A stretch of 48,660 bases of DNA from Candidatus Gastranaerophilales bacterium (lineage in GTDB: Bacteria; Cyanobacteriota; Vampirovibrionia; Gastranaerophilales; Gastranaerophilaceae), in the NCBI GenBank assembly GCA_944326915.1, contig CALVFT010000010.1, positions 1-48,660 of the forward strand. The letters run 5' to 3'. Below are positions 15,193 through 22,962 of the stretch, in pieces; the stretch's first letter is position 1, and each line of letters begins with the position of its first letter. Under the pieces are notes generated by a model that was not told the origin of the DNA, searched no databases, and was given only the letters and a program-made list of their open reading frames with translations. The translations under genes were made by a program, and so were the position numbers.

Positions 15193-16482
15193 ATGGAGTA
15201 TAAATTATTAAAAGCGCAGCGTGAATTTTTAGAAATTCCGCACAATTACAGTATGGATATTGCTGTATATCAGGGAGGTTATGGCTCAGGAAAAACTTTT
15301 GCTGGCTCGTTGTTGGGGATTCTTTTGGCTCTGAAGTTTCCCGGAATTCGGGGACTTGTTGGGGCACAAACATATACACTTGTTAGGGATACAACATTAC
15401 AGACTTATTTTGAACATCTTGATAATATTGGTTTTCGTGATGGTGTAGATTATGAGTGGTCTTCTTCGTTGCAAAAGCTTACGTTTAAAAACGGGTCTGA
15501 AATTTTGTTCAGGCATTTCGATGAACCTAATAAATTAAAATCACTCAATTTGGGTTTTGTAGAAATAGAAGAAATGTCTGACATCCCTTACGATACATTC
15601 AAAATGCTTCTTGGTAGGATGAGGCAAAGAACAAAAAAAATATGGAAAAATTTTACGTATAGGATTTTCGGTCATACAAATCCCGAGATGCATAGAGGGT
15701 GGGTATATAAAACTTTTGTTGAAAACAGTGCTCCAAATTATAGATTGATTTCTGCTCCCACAACTCAAAATATTTATTTGCCAGATGGCTTTTGTGATGA
15801 GTTGAAAAAACTATATGATGAGCAGTATTATAATATTTTTGTTTTGGCTCAAAATGGTGAGTATAATAGTGGTTTGGTCGTAAAAGATTTTTCTGATGAA
15901 AATGTAAGAAATATTACATATCAACCGGATATGGATTTGCATATAAGTTGTGACTTTAACGTTGATCCGATGTCGTGGGTTTTAGCTCACAAGACAGAGG
16001 ATAAGGTTTTTTATTTTGATGAAATTGTTTTAGAAAATACTACGACTTCAAAAGCGTGTGAAGAATTTTATAGACGCTATCCAAACCATAAAGGTAAAGT
16101 GATAGTGAATGGCGATGCTTCTGGAGATAATAGAAGTTGTACGAGTGAGTATACGAATTATGTGATTATTAAGAAAAAATTGCTTCAGTTTGGTTATGAT
16201 GTTGAAATTCAAATTAAAGCTTTTAACCCTCCTATAAAAAATCGGGTAATGGCATTTAATTCCAAAGTCCGTTCTGCAGATGGTGAGGCGTGCCTTTTTA
16301 TAGATAAAAAGTGTGAGAAGCTTCTTTATAATGTCTACAATCTTAAATACAAAGAAGGCTCCTCTAAAATAGATATTCCTACATATCATCAAATTAAGCA
16401 AACTAAAGAATTGAAGTTTTTGTCACATCCTTTTGATGCTGCTTCTTATCTTGTTGATTTTTATTGGCCGATAACGTTATGA
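15193..16482 (+). CDS. Terminase large subunit
   Basis: ATP-driven DNA translocase and headful nuclease. In 429 residues there is Walker A GGYGSGKT (28-35), Walker B with the catalytic carboxylates GFVEIEE (121-127) and a coupling-type motif GHTNP (160-164). The RNase H-like nuclease carries Asp 254 (CDFNVDP), Asp 308 (NGDASG) and Asp 415 (HPFDAASYL). All three metal-binding Asp residues are present, so the enzyme looks functional. AGGGTAAAAGT precedes the ATG. It is near the downstream end of the block, opposite to the usual place at the start. This is the most certain phage gene here and the best phylogenetic marker. Confidence 0.95.
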   Translation: MEYKLLKAQREFLEIPHNYSMDIAVYQGGYGSGKTFAGSLLGILLALKFPGIRGLVGAQTYTLVRDTTLQTYFEHLDNIGFRDGVDYEWSSSLQKLTFKNGSEILFRHFDEPNKLKSLNLGFVEIEEMSDIPYDTFKMLLGRMRQRTKKIWKNFTYRIFGHTNPEMHRGWVYKTFVENSAPNYRLISAPTTQNIYLPDGFCDELKKLYDEQYYNIFVLAQNGEYNSGLVVKDFSDENVRNITYQPDMDLHISCDFNVDPMSWVLAHKTEDKVFYFDEIVLENTTTSKACEEFYRRYPNHKGKVIVNGDASGDNRSCTSEYTNYVIIKKKLLQFGYDVEIQIKAFNPPIKNRVMAFNSKVRSADGEACLFIDKKCEKLLYNVYNLKYKEGSSKIDIPTYHQIKQTKELKFLSHPFDAASYLVDFYWPITL

Positions 16483-16489
16483 GGTGATT

Positions 16490-17143
16490 ATGAAATTAGC
16501 TTTACAAAAATTACATGAACAATCCGATGTTTTAAAAAAGTTGTGTATTCATACTAATGATATGTCGGTTGGAAAAATTTCTACTGACGTGCCTGTTGGT
16601 TGGCAAATTTTGGAATGTGAGCATAACCCAAAAACAAATTTTAAATCTATTGTATATAGAAACAAAAATAATGTTGTAGTAAGTTTTGCTGGTACTGATA
16701 AAAAAAGTCTGCTTGACCATATTGCAAATATTCAGATGGCTTTTAGGTCCATAAATTCTCAGATGAAAAAAGCAAATGATTTTTTTCATTTTGTAAAAAA
16801 GAGATATATTCAGCCATTTGATAATGTAAAATTGGTTGGACATTCAGAAGGTGGGAGTGAGGCTACTTTTGTCGGAGTGATGAATAATGTAAGTGTTGTT
16901 ACTTTTAATACTTACGGTATCTCAAAGAAACTAATCATGAAGGGGAAGGATTACAATGATTTAATTGTAAATTATCGGACTCCAAAAGATATTGTATCCA
17001 AACTTAGAGAAAATCCGGGGAGAACCTTCATTATCCCGAACGAATCAGGTTTTATTTGTGCTCATAGTTTAAAGAGTATGGGGAGTTGCCTTGATGCAAT
17101 TCCTATAAATATTTATAAAAGAAGACATTTTTTATTTAGGTGA
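16490..17143 (+). CDS. Lipase-like alpha/beta hydrolase
   Basis: The nucleophile elbow GHSEG has Ser 119 (117-121), followed by an expected acid Asp 167 (YRTPKDIVSKL) and His 192 (CAHSLKSMG). VVVSFAGTDK fits the oxyanion-hole strand of class 3 lipases. The full triad suggests an active enzyme. It has 217 residues and no signal peptide. ATG 16490 is chosen over GTG 16484 because GAGG lies 5 bases before it. It starts 7 bases after the large terminase stop and 10 bases before a holin-like gene. A role in envelope lipid breakdown during lysis, or as a delivered effector, is inference. Confidence 0.8.
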   Translation: MKLALQKLHEQSDVLKKLCIHTNDMSVGKISTDVPVGWQILECEHNPKTNFKSIVYRNKNNVVVSFAGTDKKSLLDHIANIQMAFRSINSQMKKANDFFHFVKKRYIQPFDNVKLVGHSEGGSEATFVGVMNNVSVVTFNTYGISKKLIMKGKDYNDLIVNYRTPKDIVSKLRENPGRTFIIPNESGFICAHSLKSMGSCLDAIPINIYKRRHFLFR

Positions 17144-17153
17144 AGGTATTTTG

Positions 17154-17384
17154 ATGGAAAGTTTATTACATTACTCTCCTATTTTAATTGCTGTTACAGT
17201 GTTTTTAATTCAACAAAGGATTGTTGTTACTCCTGAACAGCTAGAGAAAAAACATAGAGAAATTATTGAAGAAATAGAAGAAAAATTTGTAACTTTAAAT
17301 AGCTTTAAAGACTTGAAAGATCAATTTTCAGAAGTTAAAGAAAAAATAGATAAAATATATGATTTGTTGATTGATTTAAAATAA
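17154..17384 (+). CDS. Holin-like small membrane protein with coiled coil, 76 residues
   Basis: One N-terminal hydrophobic segment (SPILIAVTVFLIQQRIVV, about residues 7-24) is followed by a charged coiled coil (KKHREIIEEIEEKFVTLNSF...) and a heptad-like end. This topology matches single-span (class III, T7-like) holins and small phage membrane proteins with a similar layout. GAAGG precedes ATG 17154 by 7 bases. It is the last gene of the block, next to a lipase. The holin role is plausible but not proven; a spanin-like or unrelated anchor role is also possible. Confidence 0.55.
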   Translation: MESLLHYSPILIAVTVFLIQQRIVVTPEQLEKKHREIIEEIEEKFVTLNSFKDLKDQFSEVKEKIDKIYDLLIDLK

Positions 17385-17427
17385 TATTAACAATTGTAAC
17401 ATGACGCTCTGAAATATTAAAGATTTT

Positions 17428-17455
17428 TTGTACATATTCCGATGATAAGAATACT
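17428..17455 (+). promoter_or_regulatory. Promoter candidate for the 515-residue protein
   Basis: TTGTAC (17428-17433), a 16-base spacer and AATACT (17450-17455), then GAAAGGAAAG before the ATG. Confidence 0.45.
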
Positions 17456-17499
17456 AGGATTATGTTACTAAGATTTTAACGAAAGGAAAGCTACGAAAA

Positions 17500-19047
17500 A
17501 TGGGTATAGCCGCTTCACAAGCAAGATTTCTAGCCATAACTTCCAGAAAGGCAAGTTGTGAGTTTAGATCTATGGATATAGCTCAAGAAAAGCTTTCTAT
17601 TACTCGTGCGTTGACTCAAGCTACACAAAAATATCAAAGTGCATTGAATCAAACAAAGTTAGTTTGGGATATGAATGGTACTACAGGTACAACTAGTGCT
17701 GATGGTCAAACATATGATTTGACATATGATGTTATGATGACTCCATCAGCATTAAATGGTTATGATCCATATTTTATTACTAGTAGAGACGGAACTATAG
17801 TTCTTAACTCAAAAATGGCAACAGCTGCCAGAAATTCTGGTATAACCCAAAAAGGAGGTACAACACCTTCTCTAGAAGGATATCAAAAATTCTTGAAAGA
17901 ATTAGGTGTTCAAGGATATATTGCTTCTTCACAAGTTACAAGTATGGTCAGTGATTCTGTTTATTATGATCCTGATGCCGGTATTGGTGGTGAACCTATA
18001 GATAAAACTCAAGCTAATGCAATGACTTATGGAACATTAATAACATATTTGAGAGATCAAATGGAAGCTGATGCTACTATGGCAAACAAATTGACTATTG
18101 ATTTGGGTAGTATTTCTGGAATTACTACTAGTGAGTGTGCAATATATAAAGAATCTTCAAAGATTGATGGAACAAAATTTTCTATAGTTGATTTGTTGTC
18201 AGGTAATATAAATATCGTATTTAAAGATACTAGTCGTGCGGAAGAGTACTCAAAGAAAATCACAAGTGCAATGATGGATGCTTTTAAGAGTGTTTTTGCT
18301 TCCGATGTAGCGAGTGGTAGCGCGTTTGTATATGCAAATCTTGAGTTAGATTCTTTATTGGACAATCCAAAAAGTGTTACTATTGGAGATGAATCTAAAC
18401 TTATTGCAAATTCAAATTCTTATAACGGTCTAGTTATTGGTGCTGGAGGTATACTCGGAGGAGGCGGTTTCAAGGCTGGTATAAATATGTCTAATATTTT
18501 GAAGTCATTTTTGACGTATTATGCACAGTCTTTGGGAGAGTTTGATACTCCTTATGTTGTAAGAGATAAAGTCGAAAATTCTGTTTATGTAACACAAGAT
18601 CCAAACTATTATTACATACTTACAAACCAGTCAGCTGTAACTGAAAAAGATTTACTTGTTGCAAATTTTTATAGCTCAATGTATAACAATTTGTGTAAAT
18701 CCGGTTGGACAACATCTGCAGGAGATATAGATGATAAAGATTACTTATCACATGCATTGAAAAATGGTCAGTTATTTGTATCATCAATGCATGGTGATTA
18801 CAACTATTATCAAGATGCCTATACATTGAACGGTCACGTTATAGAAGTAACGGATGAAGAAGGTATTGCTCAAGCAGAGCTAGAGTATGAAAAAGAAAAA
18901 TCAACTCTAAATTATAAAGAAGAACAACTTGAATTAGATATGAAAAATCTTGATACTGAGCTATCAGCTTTAACAACTGAATATGATACGGTTAAAAACT
19001 TAATAAGCAAAAATATTGAAAAAGTATTTACAATGTTTAATTCATAA
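17500..19047 (+). CDS. Hypothetical protein with flagellin/needle-like helical termini, 515 residues
   Basis: The N-terminus (GIAASQARFLAITSRKASCEF, then a long helix to about residue 55) and the C-terminus (coiled coil from about 460 to the end, closing with VKNLISKNIEKVFTMF) are both helical. The centre is Ser/Thr/Gly/Asp-rich. This is the layout of axial proteins exported by flagellar or type III machines, such as hook, filament and needle-tip proteins. There is no Sec signal, which also fits. It has its own promoter and stands alone before secA. A type III ATPase gene lies 13 kb upstream. The export idea is an inference; no family name is claimed. Confidence 0.7.
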   Translation: MGIAASQARFLAITSRKASCEFRSMDIAQEKLSITRALTQATQKYQSALNQTKLVWDMNGTTGTTSADGQTYDLTYDVMMTPSALNGYDPYFITSRDGTIVLNSKMATAARNSGITQKGGTTPSLEGYQKFLKELGVQGYIASSQVTSMVSDSVYYDPDAGIGGEPIDKTQANAMTYGTLITYLRDQMEADATMANKLTIDLGSISGITTSECAIYKESSKIDGTKFSIVDLLSGNINIVFKDTSRAEEYSKKITSAMMDAFKSVFASDVASGSAFVYANLELDSLLDNPKSVTIGDESKLIANSNSYNGLVIGAGGILGGGGFKAGINMSNILKSFLTYYAQSLGEFDTPYVVRDKVENSVYVTQDPNYYYILTNQSAVTEKDLLVANFYSSMYNNLCKSGWTTSAGDIDDKDYLSHALKNGQLFVSSMHGDYNYYQDAYTLNGHVIEVTDEEGIAQAELEYEKEKSTLNYKEEQLELDMKNLDTELSALTTEYDTVKNLISKNIEKVFTMFNS

Positions 19048-19080
19048 TGATTAAAAAATAAATATTTCCTTAAGATTAAG

Positions 19081-19142
19081 AAAAATTTCCTTGTCTATGC
19101 TAGTATTGTAATATCAATACCAGAATCGGAGAGGAAATTTTT
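19081..19142 (+). promoter_or_regulatory. Candidate secA leader structure sequestering the ribosome site
   Basis: AAAAATTTCCT (19081-19091) is perfectly complementary to AGGAAATTTTT (19132-19142), which contains part of the secA Shine-Dalgarno and ends 2 bases before the ATG. An inner hairpin GTATTG (19103-19108) / CAATAC (19115-19120) lies between. This could control secA translation. Confidence 0.4.
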
Positions 19143-19144
19143 TT

Positions 19145-21781
19145 ATGATAAGTTTGCTATTAAAATTGTTAGGGGATCCAAACGAAAAAAAAGTAAAGAA
19201 GATTATGCCAATTATCGAACATATAAATGCTTTGGAACCTCAATTTGAAAAATTAACAGATGAAGAACTAAGAGCTAAGACTGCTGAATTTAAGGAAATA
19301 TTAGCTAAACGTCCAACTTCAAAAGATTTTAATACGGATAGAAAACTAGAGAAAGAGGCGTTAGATAAAATTTTGCCAGAAGCTTTCGCAACTGTACGTG
19401 AAGCAGGTAAAAGAGTTTTGAATATGCGTCATTTTGACGTTCAGTTAATTGGTGGATACTTCCTTCATAACGGTCATATCGCAGAGATGAGAACTGGTGA
19501 AGGTAAGACGCTTGTTGCTACTTTACCTGCATATTTGAATGCTTTAACAGGTAAGGGGGTTCATGTTATTACAGTAAATGATTACCTCGCAAAACGTGAT
19601 AGTGAGTGGATGGGTAAGATTTATAAATTTTTAGGTTTGTCTGTTGGTGTGATTTTATCAGGAGGCAGAACTGCAGAAGATTTCGCAGCTAAAAAAGCTG
19701 CTTATGATTCTGATATTACATATGGAACTAACAATGAGTTTGGGTTTGATTACCTAAGAGATAATATGGCAGGCAGCTTGGATATGTTGGTTCAACGTCC
19801 ATATAATTATGCAATTATTGACGAGGTCGATAGTATTTTGATTGATGAAGCTAGAACTCCGTTAATTATAAGCGGTAGACTTGAAAAATCTGCAGAAACT
19901 TATCAATTAATGGCTAAGGTTGCTCCTCAACTTGAAAAAAATGTTGATTATGAAGTAGATGAAAAAAATAAAAATATAATCTTGACAGAAGAAGGTATTG
20001 ATAGAGCTCAAGAAATTATAGGTGTAAAGGATTTATTTGATATAAATACTCAATATGCTCACCACTTATTGCAAGCTTTGAAAGCGAAAGAATTGTTTGT
20101 AAAAGACACAGACTATGTTATTAAAAACGGTGAAGTAATGATTGTTGATGAATTTACCGGTCGTTTGATGGAAGGTCGTCGTTGGTCAGATGGACTTCAC
20201 CAAGCGATAGAAGCTAAAGAAGGAGTAAAAATTCAAGATGAAACCCAAACTCTAGCTTCAATAACGTTCCAAAATTTATTTAGACTTTATCCTAAATTAT
20301 CCGGTATGACAGGTACAGCGATGACTGAGGAGGCTGAATTCGGAAAAATATATAATCTTGAGGTTACAACTATTCCGACTAACAAGCCTGATATTAGAAT
20401 TAACTATCCTGATGTTATTTATAAGACAGAAGTTGCTAAATATAATGCAGTGGTAGAAGATATTATTCAAATGCATAAAATTGGCCGTCCAGTTCTAGTA
20501 GGTACGATTAGTATTGAAAAGTCTGAGTATGTATCTGCATTGCTTACTCAACGTGGGATAAAACATAATGTATTGAATGCAAAACATCACGCGAAAGAAG
20601 CTTATATTATTGCTCAGGCAGGAAGAGTCGGTGCTGTTACTATTGCGACAAATATGGCAGGTCGTGGTACTGATATTTTATTAGGTGGTAATGCTGAGTA
20701 TTTGGCTAAAGAAAAATTAGATGCTTTAGGACTAGAAGAAGGTTCTGATGAATATAATGCTAGAAAAGACGAGTTACTAGCAGAAGCAAGAAAGATTACA
20801 GAAGAAGAACACGCTAAAGTGGTAGAACTTGGCGGTTTGCACGTAATTGGTACTGAAAGACACGAATCACGTCGTATTGATAACCAATTAAGAGGTCGTG
20901 CTGCTCGTCAAGGAGATCCTGGGTCTACCAGATTTTTCTTATCATTGCAAGATAACTTAATGAGAATTTTCGGTGGTGATAAAATTACAGCACTTATGGA
21001 TATGTTGAATGTTGAAGAAAATATGGCGATAGAAAATACTTTAATTACACGCCAAATTCAATCAGCACAGAAAAAAGTTGAAACATATCACTTTGACATA
21101 AGAAAAAGTGTTTTGGAATATGACGATGTTATGAATATTCAACGTGAAAAATTCTATGCGCAACGCCGTAAAGTTCTTTCAGGTAAGAATCTTTCTGAAG
21201 ATATTTACTTTATGATTGAAAGAGAAATTGACAGATTACTTCGTAGTTACATCGCTCCGGAGCAGGCTCCTGAGGAGTATGTTTATGAAGATTTGGAGAC
21301 AATGATAAAAGAATTACATTCTATCATTCCTCAATTGTCGTTCTTTGAAGTGAAAGATGTTCAAAATATGCGATTTGAAGCTGTATATAACAAGTTGAAA
21401 GAATTTGCGATAAATGCTTATAGAACACATGAACAAGAAGTAATCGATTTTTATAATGATGTTGTTTCGAAGTATGATCCTAATTTTGAACCTCAAGTTG
21501 CATATTCTGATAATAATGTAATTAGAAATTTAGAAAAAGATATTCTTCTAAGAGTCGTTGATAACAAGTGGATTGATCATTTGCACAATATTGATATGTT
21601 GAGAGAAGGTATCGGGCTAAGGGCTTATGGTCAAAAAGATCCGTTGATAGAATATAAACGTGAAGCTTATGATTTGTTTAATAAGATGATGTATGAAATT
21701 CAAGGAGATACCGTAAAACACTTGTTTAGAACAAAATTTGGAATTCAAGTGATGGGTGGTCCTGATGAAGAAATGGCGTAA
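19145..21781 (+). CDS. secA: Protein translocase ATPase subunit SecA
   Basis: Motor that pushes Sec substrates through SecYEG. In 878 residues, Walker A is at RTGEGKT (116-122), and [21 protein letters not shown] contains the DEAD-box-like [41 protein letters not shown] and the helical scaffold region follow in family order. The C-terminus ends at GGPDEEMA with no Cys-rich zinc tail, which is common outside proteobacteria. A possible SD-sequestering leader precedes it and an intrinsic terminator follows. It is flanked by probable secretion-related proteins (515-residue protein, pilin), but these need not be functionally linked. Confidence 0.98.
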   Translation: MISLLLKLLGDPNEKKVKKIMPIIEHINALEPQFEKLTDEELRAKTAEFKEILAKRPTSKDFNTDRKLEKEALDKILPEAFATVREAGKRVLNMRHFDVQLIGGYFLHNGHIAEMRTGEGKTLVATLPAYLNALTGKGVHVITVNDYLAKRDSEWMGKIYKFLGLSVGVILSGGRTAEDFAAKKAAYDSDITYGTNNEFGFDYLRDNMAGSLDMLVQRPYNYAIIDEVDSILIDEARTPLIISGRLEKSAETYQLMAKVAPQLEKNVDYEVDEKNKNIILTEEGIDRAQEIIGVKDLFDINTQYAHHLLQALKAKELFVKDTDYVIKNGEVMIVDEFTGRLMEGRRWSDGLHQAIEAKEGVKIQDETQTLASITFQNLFRLYPKLSGMTGTAMTEEAEFGKIYNLEVTTIPTNKPDIRINYPDVIYKTEVAKYNAVVEDIIQMHKIGRPVLVGTISIEKSEYVSALLTQRGIKHNVLNAKHHAKEAYIIAQAGRVGAVTIATNMAGRGTDILLGGNAEYLAKEKLDALGLEEGSDEYNARKDELLAEARKITEEEHAKVVELGGLHVIGTERHESRRIDNQLRGRAARQGDPGSTRFFLSLQDNLMRIFGGDKITALMDMLNVEENMAIENTLITRQIQSAQKKVETYHFDIRKSVLEYDDVMNIQREKFYAQRRKVLSGKNLSEDIYFMIEREIDRLLRSYIAPEQAPEEYVYEDLETMIKELHSIIPQLSFFEVKDVQNMRFEAVYNKLKEFAINAYRTHEQEVIDFYNDVVSKYDPNFEPQVAYSDNNVIRNLEKDILLRVVDNKWIDHLHNIDMLREGIGLRAYGQKDPLIEYKREAYDLFNKMMYEIQGDTVKHLFRTKFGIQVMGGPDEEMA

Positions 21782-21810
21782 GCAAAAATTGAACTATTGA
21801 AAAAATAAAA

Positions 21811-21843
21811 AAAATAACCTATAATCGATATAGGTTATTTTTT
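21811..21843 (+). terminator. Intrinsic terminator after secA
   Basis: AAAATAACCTATA (21811-21823), a 5-base loop and TATAGGTTATTTTTT (21829-21843). Confidence 0.85.
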
Positions 21844-21858
21844 ATGAAAGGAGTAAGA

Positions 21859-21939
21859 ATGTTGTTTAAAAGTATGAATTTCGGGGGGGGGGGGCACTTT
21901 TTTAAGCTCATTACAAGTTTGTCTATCTCCTTGCAATGA
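21859..21939 (+). CDS. Short ORF through the poly-G tract, copy A (26 codons)
   Basis: GAAAGGAG precedes ATG 21859. The frame crosses a run of 12 G (21883-21894) and ends at TGA 21937-21939, out of frame with the pilin that starts at 21965. Removal of one G, giving 11 as in copy B, would put this ATG in frame with the pilin. Whether it is translated on its own is unknown. Confidence 0.4.
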   Translation: MLFKSMNFGGGGHFFKLITSLSISLQ

Positions 21940-21971
21940 ACAAAAAATTTGTTATAATAGTGATATGAAAT
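21870..21971 (+). repeat. Pilin 5' module, copy A (12 G)
   Basis: 102 bp identical to 38927-39027 except for one extra G in the poly-G run. It contains the start of a short ORF, the G-tract, a complete promoter (TTGCAA / TATAAT) and the first pilin codons. Weaker similarity extends upstream to the Shine-Dalgarno at about 21846. Identity stops just inside the pilin coding region. Confidence 0.95.
21931..21958 (+). promoter_or_regulatory. Promoter of pilin A (leaderless)
   Basis: TTGCAA (21931-21936), 16 bases and TATAAT (21953-21958). The ATG is 6 bases after the -10 with no Shine-Dalgarno. Confidence 0.7.
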
Positions 21972-22741
21972 GTCATTCTAATTGTAGGCAAAATGGTTTT
22001 ACTCTCGCGGAAGTATTGATTACGCTTGGGGTTATTGGGGTTGTAGCTGCATTTACTTTACCTGCCGTAATTTCAAATTATAAAGAACGTGAGTATGTTG
22101 AAAAATTGAATAAAGCATATTCAACAATTAGTCAAGCTTTTACTGCTGCTATTGCTGATTATGGTACTGTGGATATGTGGTGTGAAACACCTCTCTCAAG
22201 TAGAGCAGAGTGTTCTAAAAAAATTAGTGAAACTATCCAAAAATATCTTAAGGTTCAAAGGGTTTGTACTTCATCTGATGGTAAGTGTTTTTCAAAAAAG
22301 TATGATGGTGCAAATTTTGGGATGGCAGATTATAGAGGTTTATTATTGAGTGATGGTATTTCTTTTTCATTAAGTTCAACGCCTGGAGACAACATTTTAA
22401 ATAATTGGTGTAAGACAACAGTATCTGATTTCTCTACAGCTTCATTTTACAATAATTGCGGCTATATGTATATAGATATTACAGGTCCTAATTTGCCAAA
22501 TGTAAAAGGTAAGGATTTATTTCTTTTTAAAATATATAAAGATGGTATACGTCCTGCAGGTACTACTGCTGATTTTTCGTGGTCAGAATCATTTAAGGAG
22601 CAATGTTTAGCAGAAAGACCGTCTGCCTCTGCAAGAGCATATTGTGCTGGTTGGGTTATTATCAATAAGAATATGGATTATTGGCACTGTAAAGATTTGG
22701 ATTGGTATGAAAAAACAAGTTGTAAGAAAAAGGTTAATTAG
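21965..22741 (+). CDS. Type IV pilin-like protein A, 258 residues
   Basis: A short basic leader ends in QNG, then FTLAEVLITLGVIGVVAAFTLP. This is a class III prepilin leader with cleavage between Gly and Phe, Glu at mature position 5, and a hydrophobic assembly helix. The mature body holds many cysteines (CETPLSSRAEC, CKTTVSDF, YNNCGYMY, AGWVIINKNMDYWHC), suggesting disulfides. It is larger than major pilins (about 150 residues), more like pseudopilins or minor pilins of this lineage. Transcription probably starts at the ATG (TATAAT 6 bases upstream). No pilus assembly gene is nearby. The first codons and promoter are shared with pilin B at 39021. Confidence 0.9.
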   Translation: MKCHSNCRQNGFTLAEVLITLGVIGVVAAFTLPAVISNYKEREYVEKLNKAYSTISQAFTAAIADYGTVDMWCETPLSSRAECSKKISETIQKYLKVQRVCTSSDGKCFSKKYDGANFGMADYRGLLLSDGISFSLSSTPGDNILNNWCKTTVSDFSTASFYNNCGYMYIDITGPNLPNVKGKDLFLFKIYKDGIRPAGTTADFSWSESFKEQCLAERPSASARAYCAGWVIINKNMDYWHCKDLDWYEKTSCKKKVN

Positions 22742-22816
22742 CTTAATCTTATAAAATTCAATACTTGTAATTGTGATTTGTGGATTGAATTTGAATTAAG
22801 TTTAAAGTAACAAAAA

Positions 22817-22894
22817 ATGATAGGAAGTGGGTGTACTTGTGCGGCTAAAATTATTATGGATAATTGGGAAATGAAGAAGGATTATCCTTGGTAG
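22817..22894 (+). pseudogene. Probable 3' remnant of another pilin-like gene
   Basis: A 25-codon frame beginning at ATG 22817 encodes GSGCTCAAKIIMDNWEMKKD and ends in YPW. This resembles the C-terminal end of pilin B (GYGCWARIMREGWKINY): Gly-Cys, Ala-Lys/Arg-Ile, Asn/Gly-Trp and an aromatic end. No prepilin leader or ribosome site accompanies it, so it reads as the tail of a deleted pilin gene or a leftover of recombination. A genuine small ORF cannot be excluded. Confidence 0.45.
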
Positions 22895-22921
22895 ATTCCA
22901 TATTTTTTCTATTTGTTGTAT

Positions 22922-22946
22922 TATATTCTAAGGTATAGAATATAAT
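22922..22946 (+). promoter_or_regulatory. ychF promoter region with 9-bp inverted repeat
   Basis: TATATTCTA (22922-22930) and TAGAATATA (22936-22944) are perfect inverted repeats with a 5-base spacer, overlapping TATAAT (22941-22946). AAGGAAG follows before the ATG. The repeat could be an operator or simply AT-rich symmetry. Confidence 0.45.
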
Positions 22947-22962
22947 ATAAGGAAGTATAAAT

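Larger units (their letters stand above)
6408..17384 (+). mobile_element. Compact phage-derived head/neck/packaging cluster without integrase or tail module
   Basis: Thirteen recognised genes plus small ORFs, all on one strand with tight spacing. They cover endolysin, neck, capsid, scaffold-like, adaptor-like, both terminase subunits, portal, lipase and holin-like functions. Frames and Shine-Dalgarno sites are intact and the AT content matches the host. There is no integrase, excisionase, replication, head protease, tape-measure, tail-fibre or tailspike gene, and no direct repeats were found at the edges. Options are a decayed prophage, a satellite, or a domesticated gene-transfer-agent-like particle. 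Confidence 0.75.

Noticed and set aside
6198-17500. Attachment-site direct repeats flanking the phage block
   Set aside because: Comparing 6198-6400 with 17385-17500 by eye, I found only short AT-rich matches such as GATTTTGT/GATTTTTTGT, which are not convincing.
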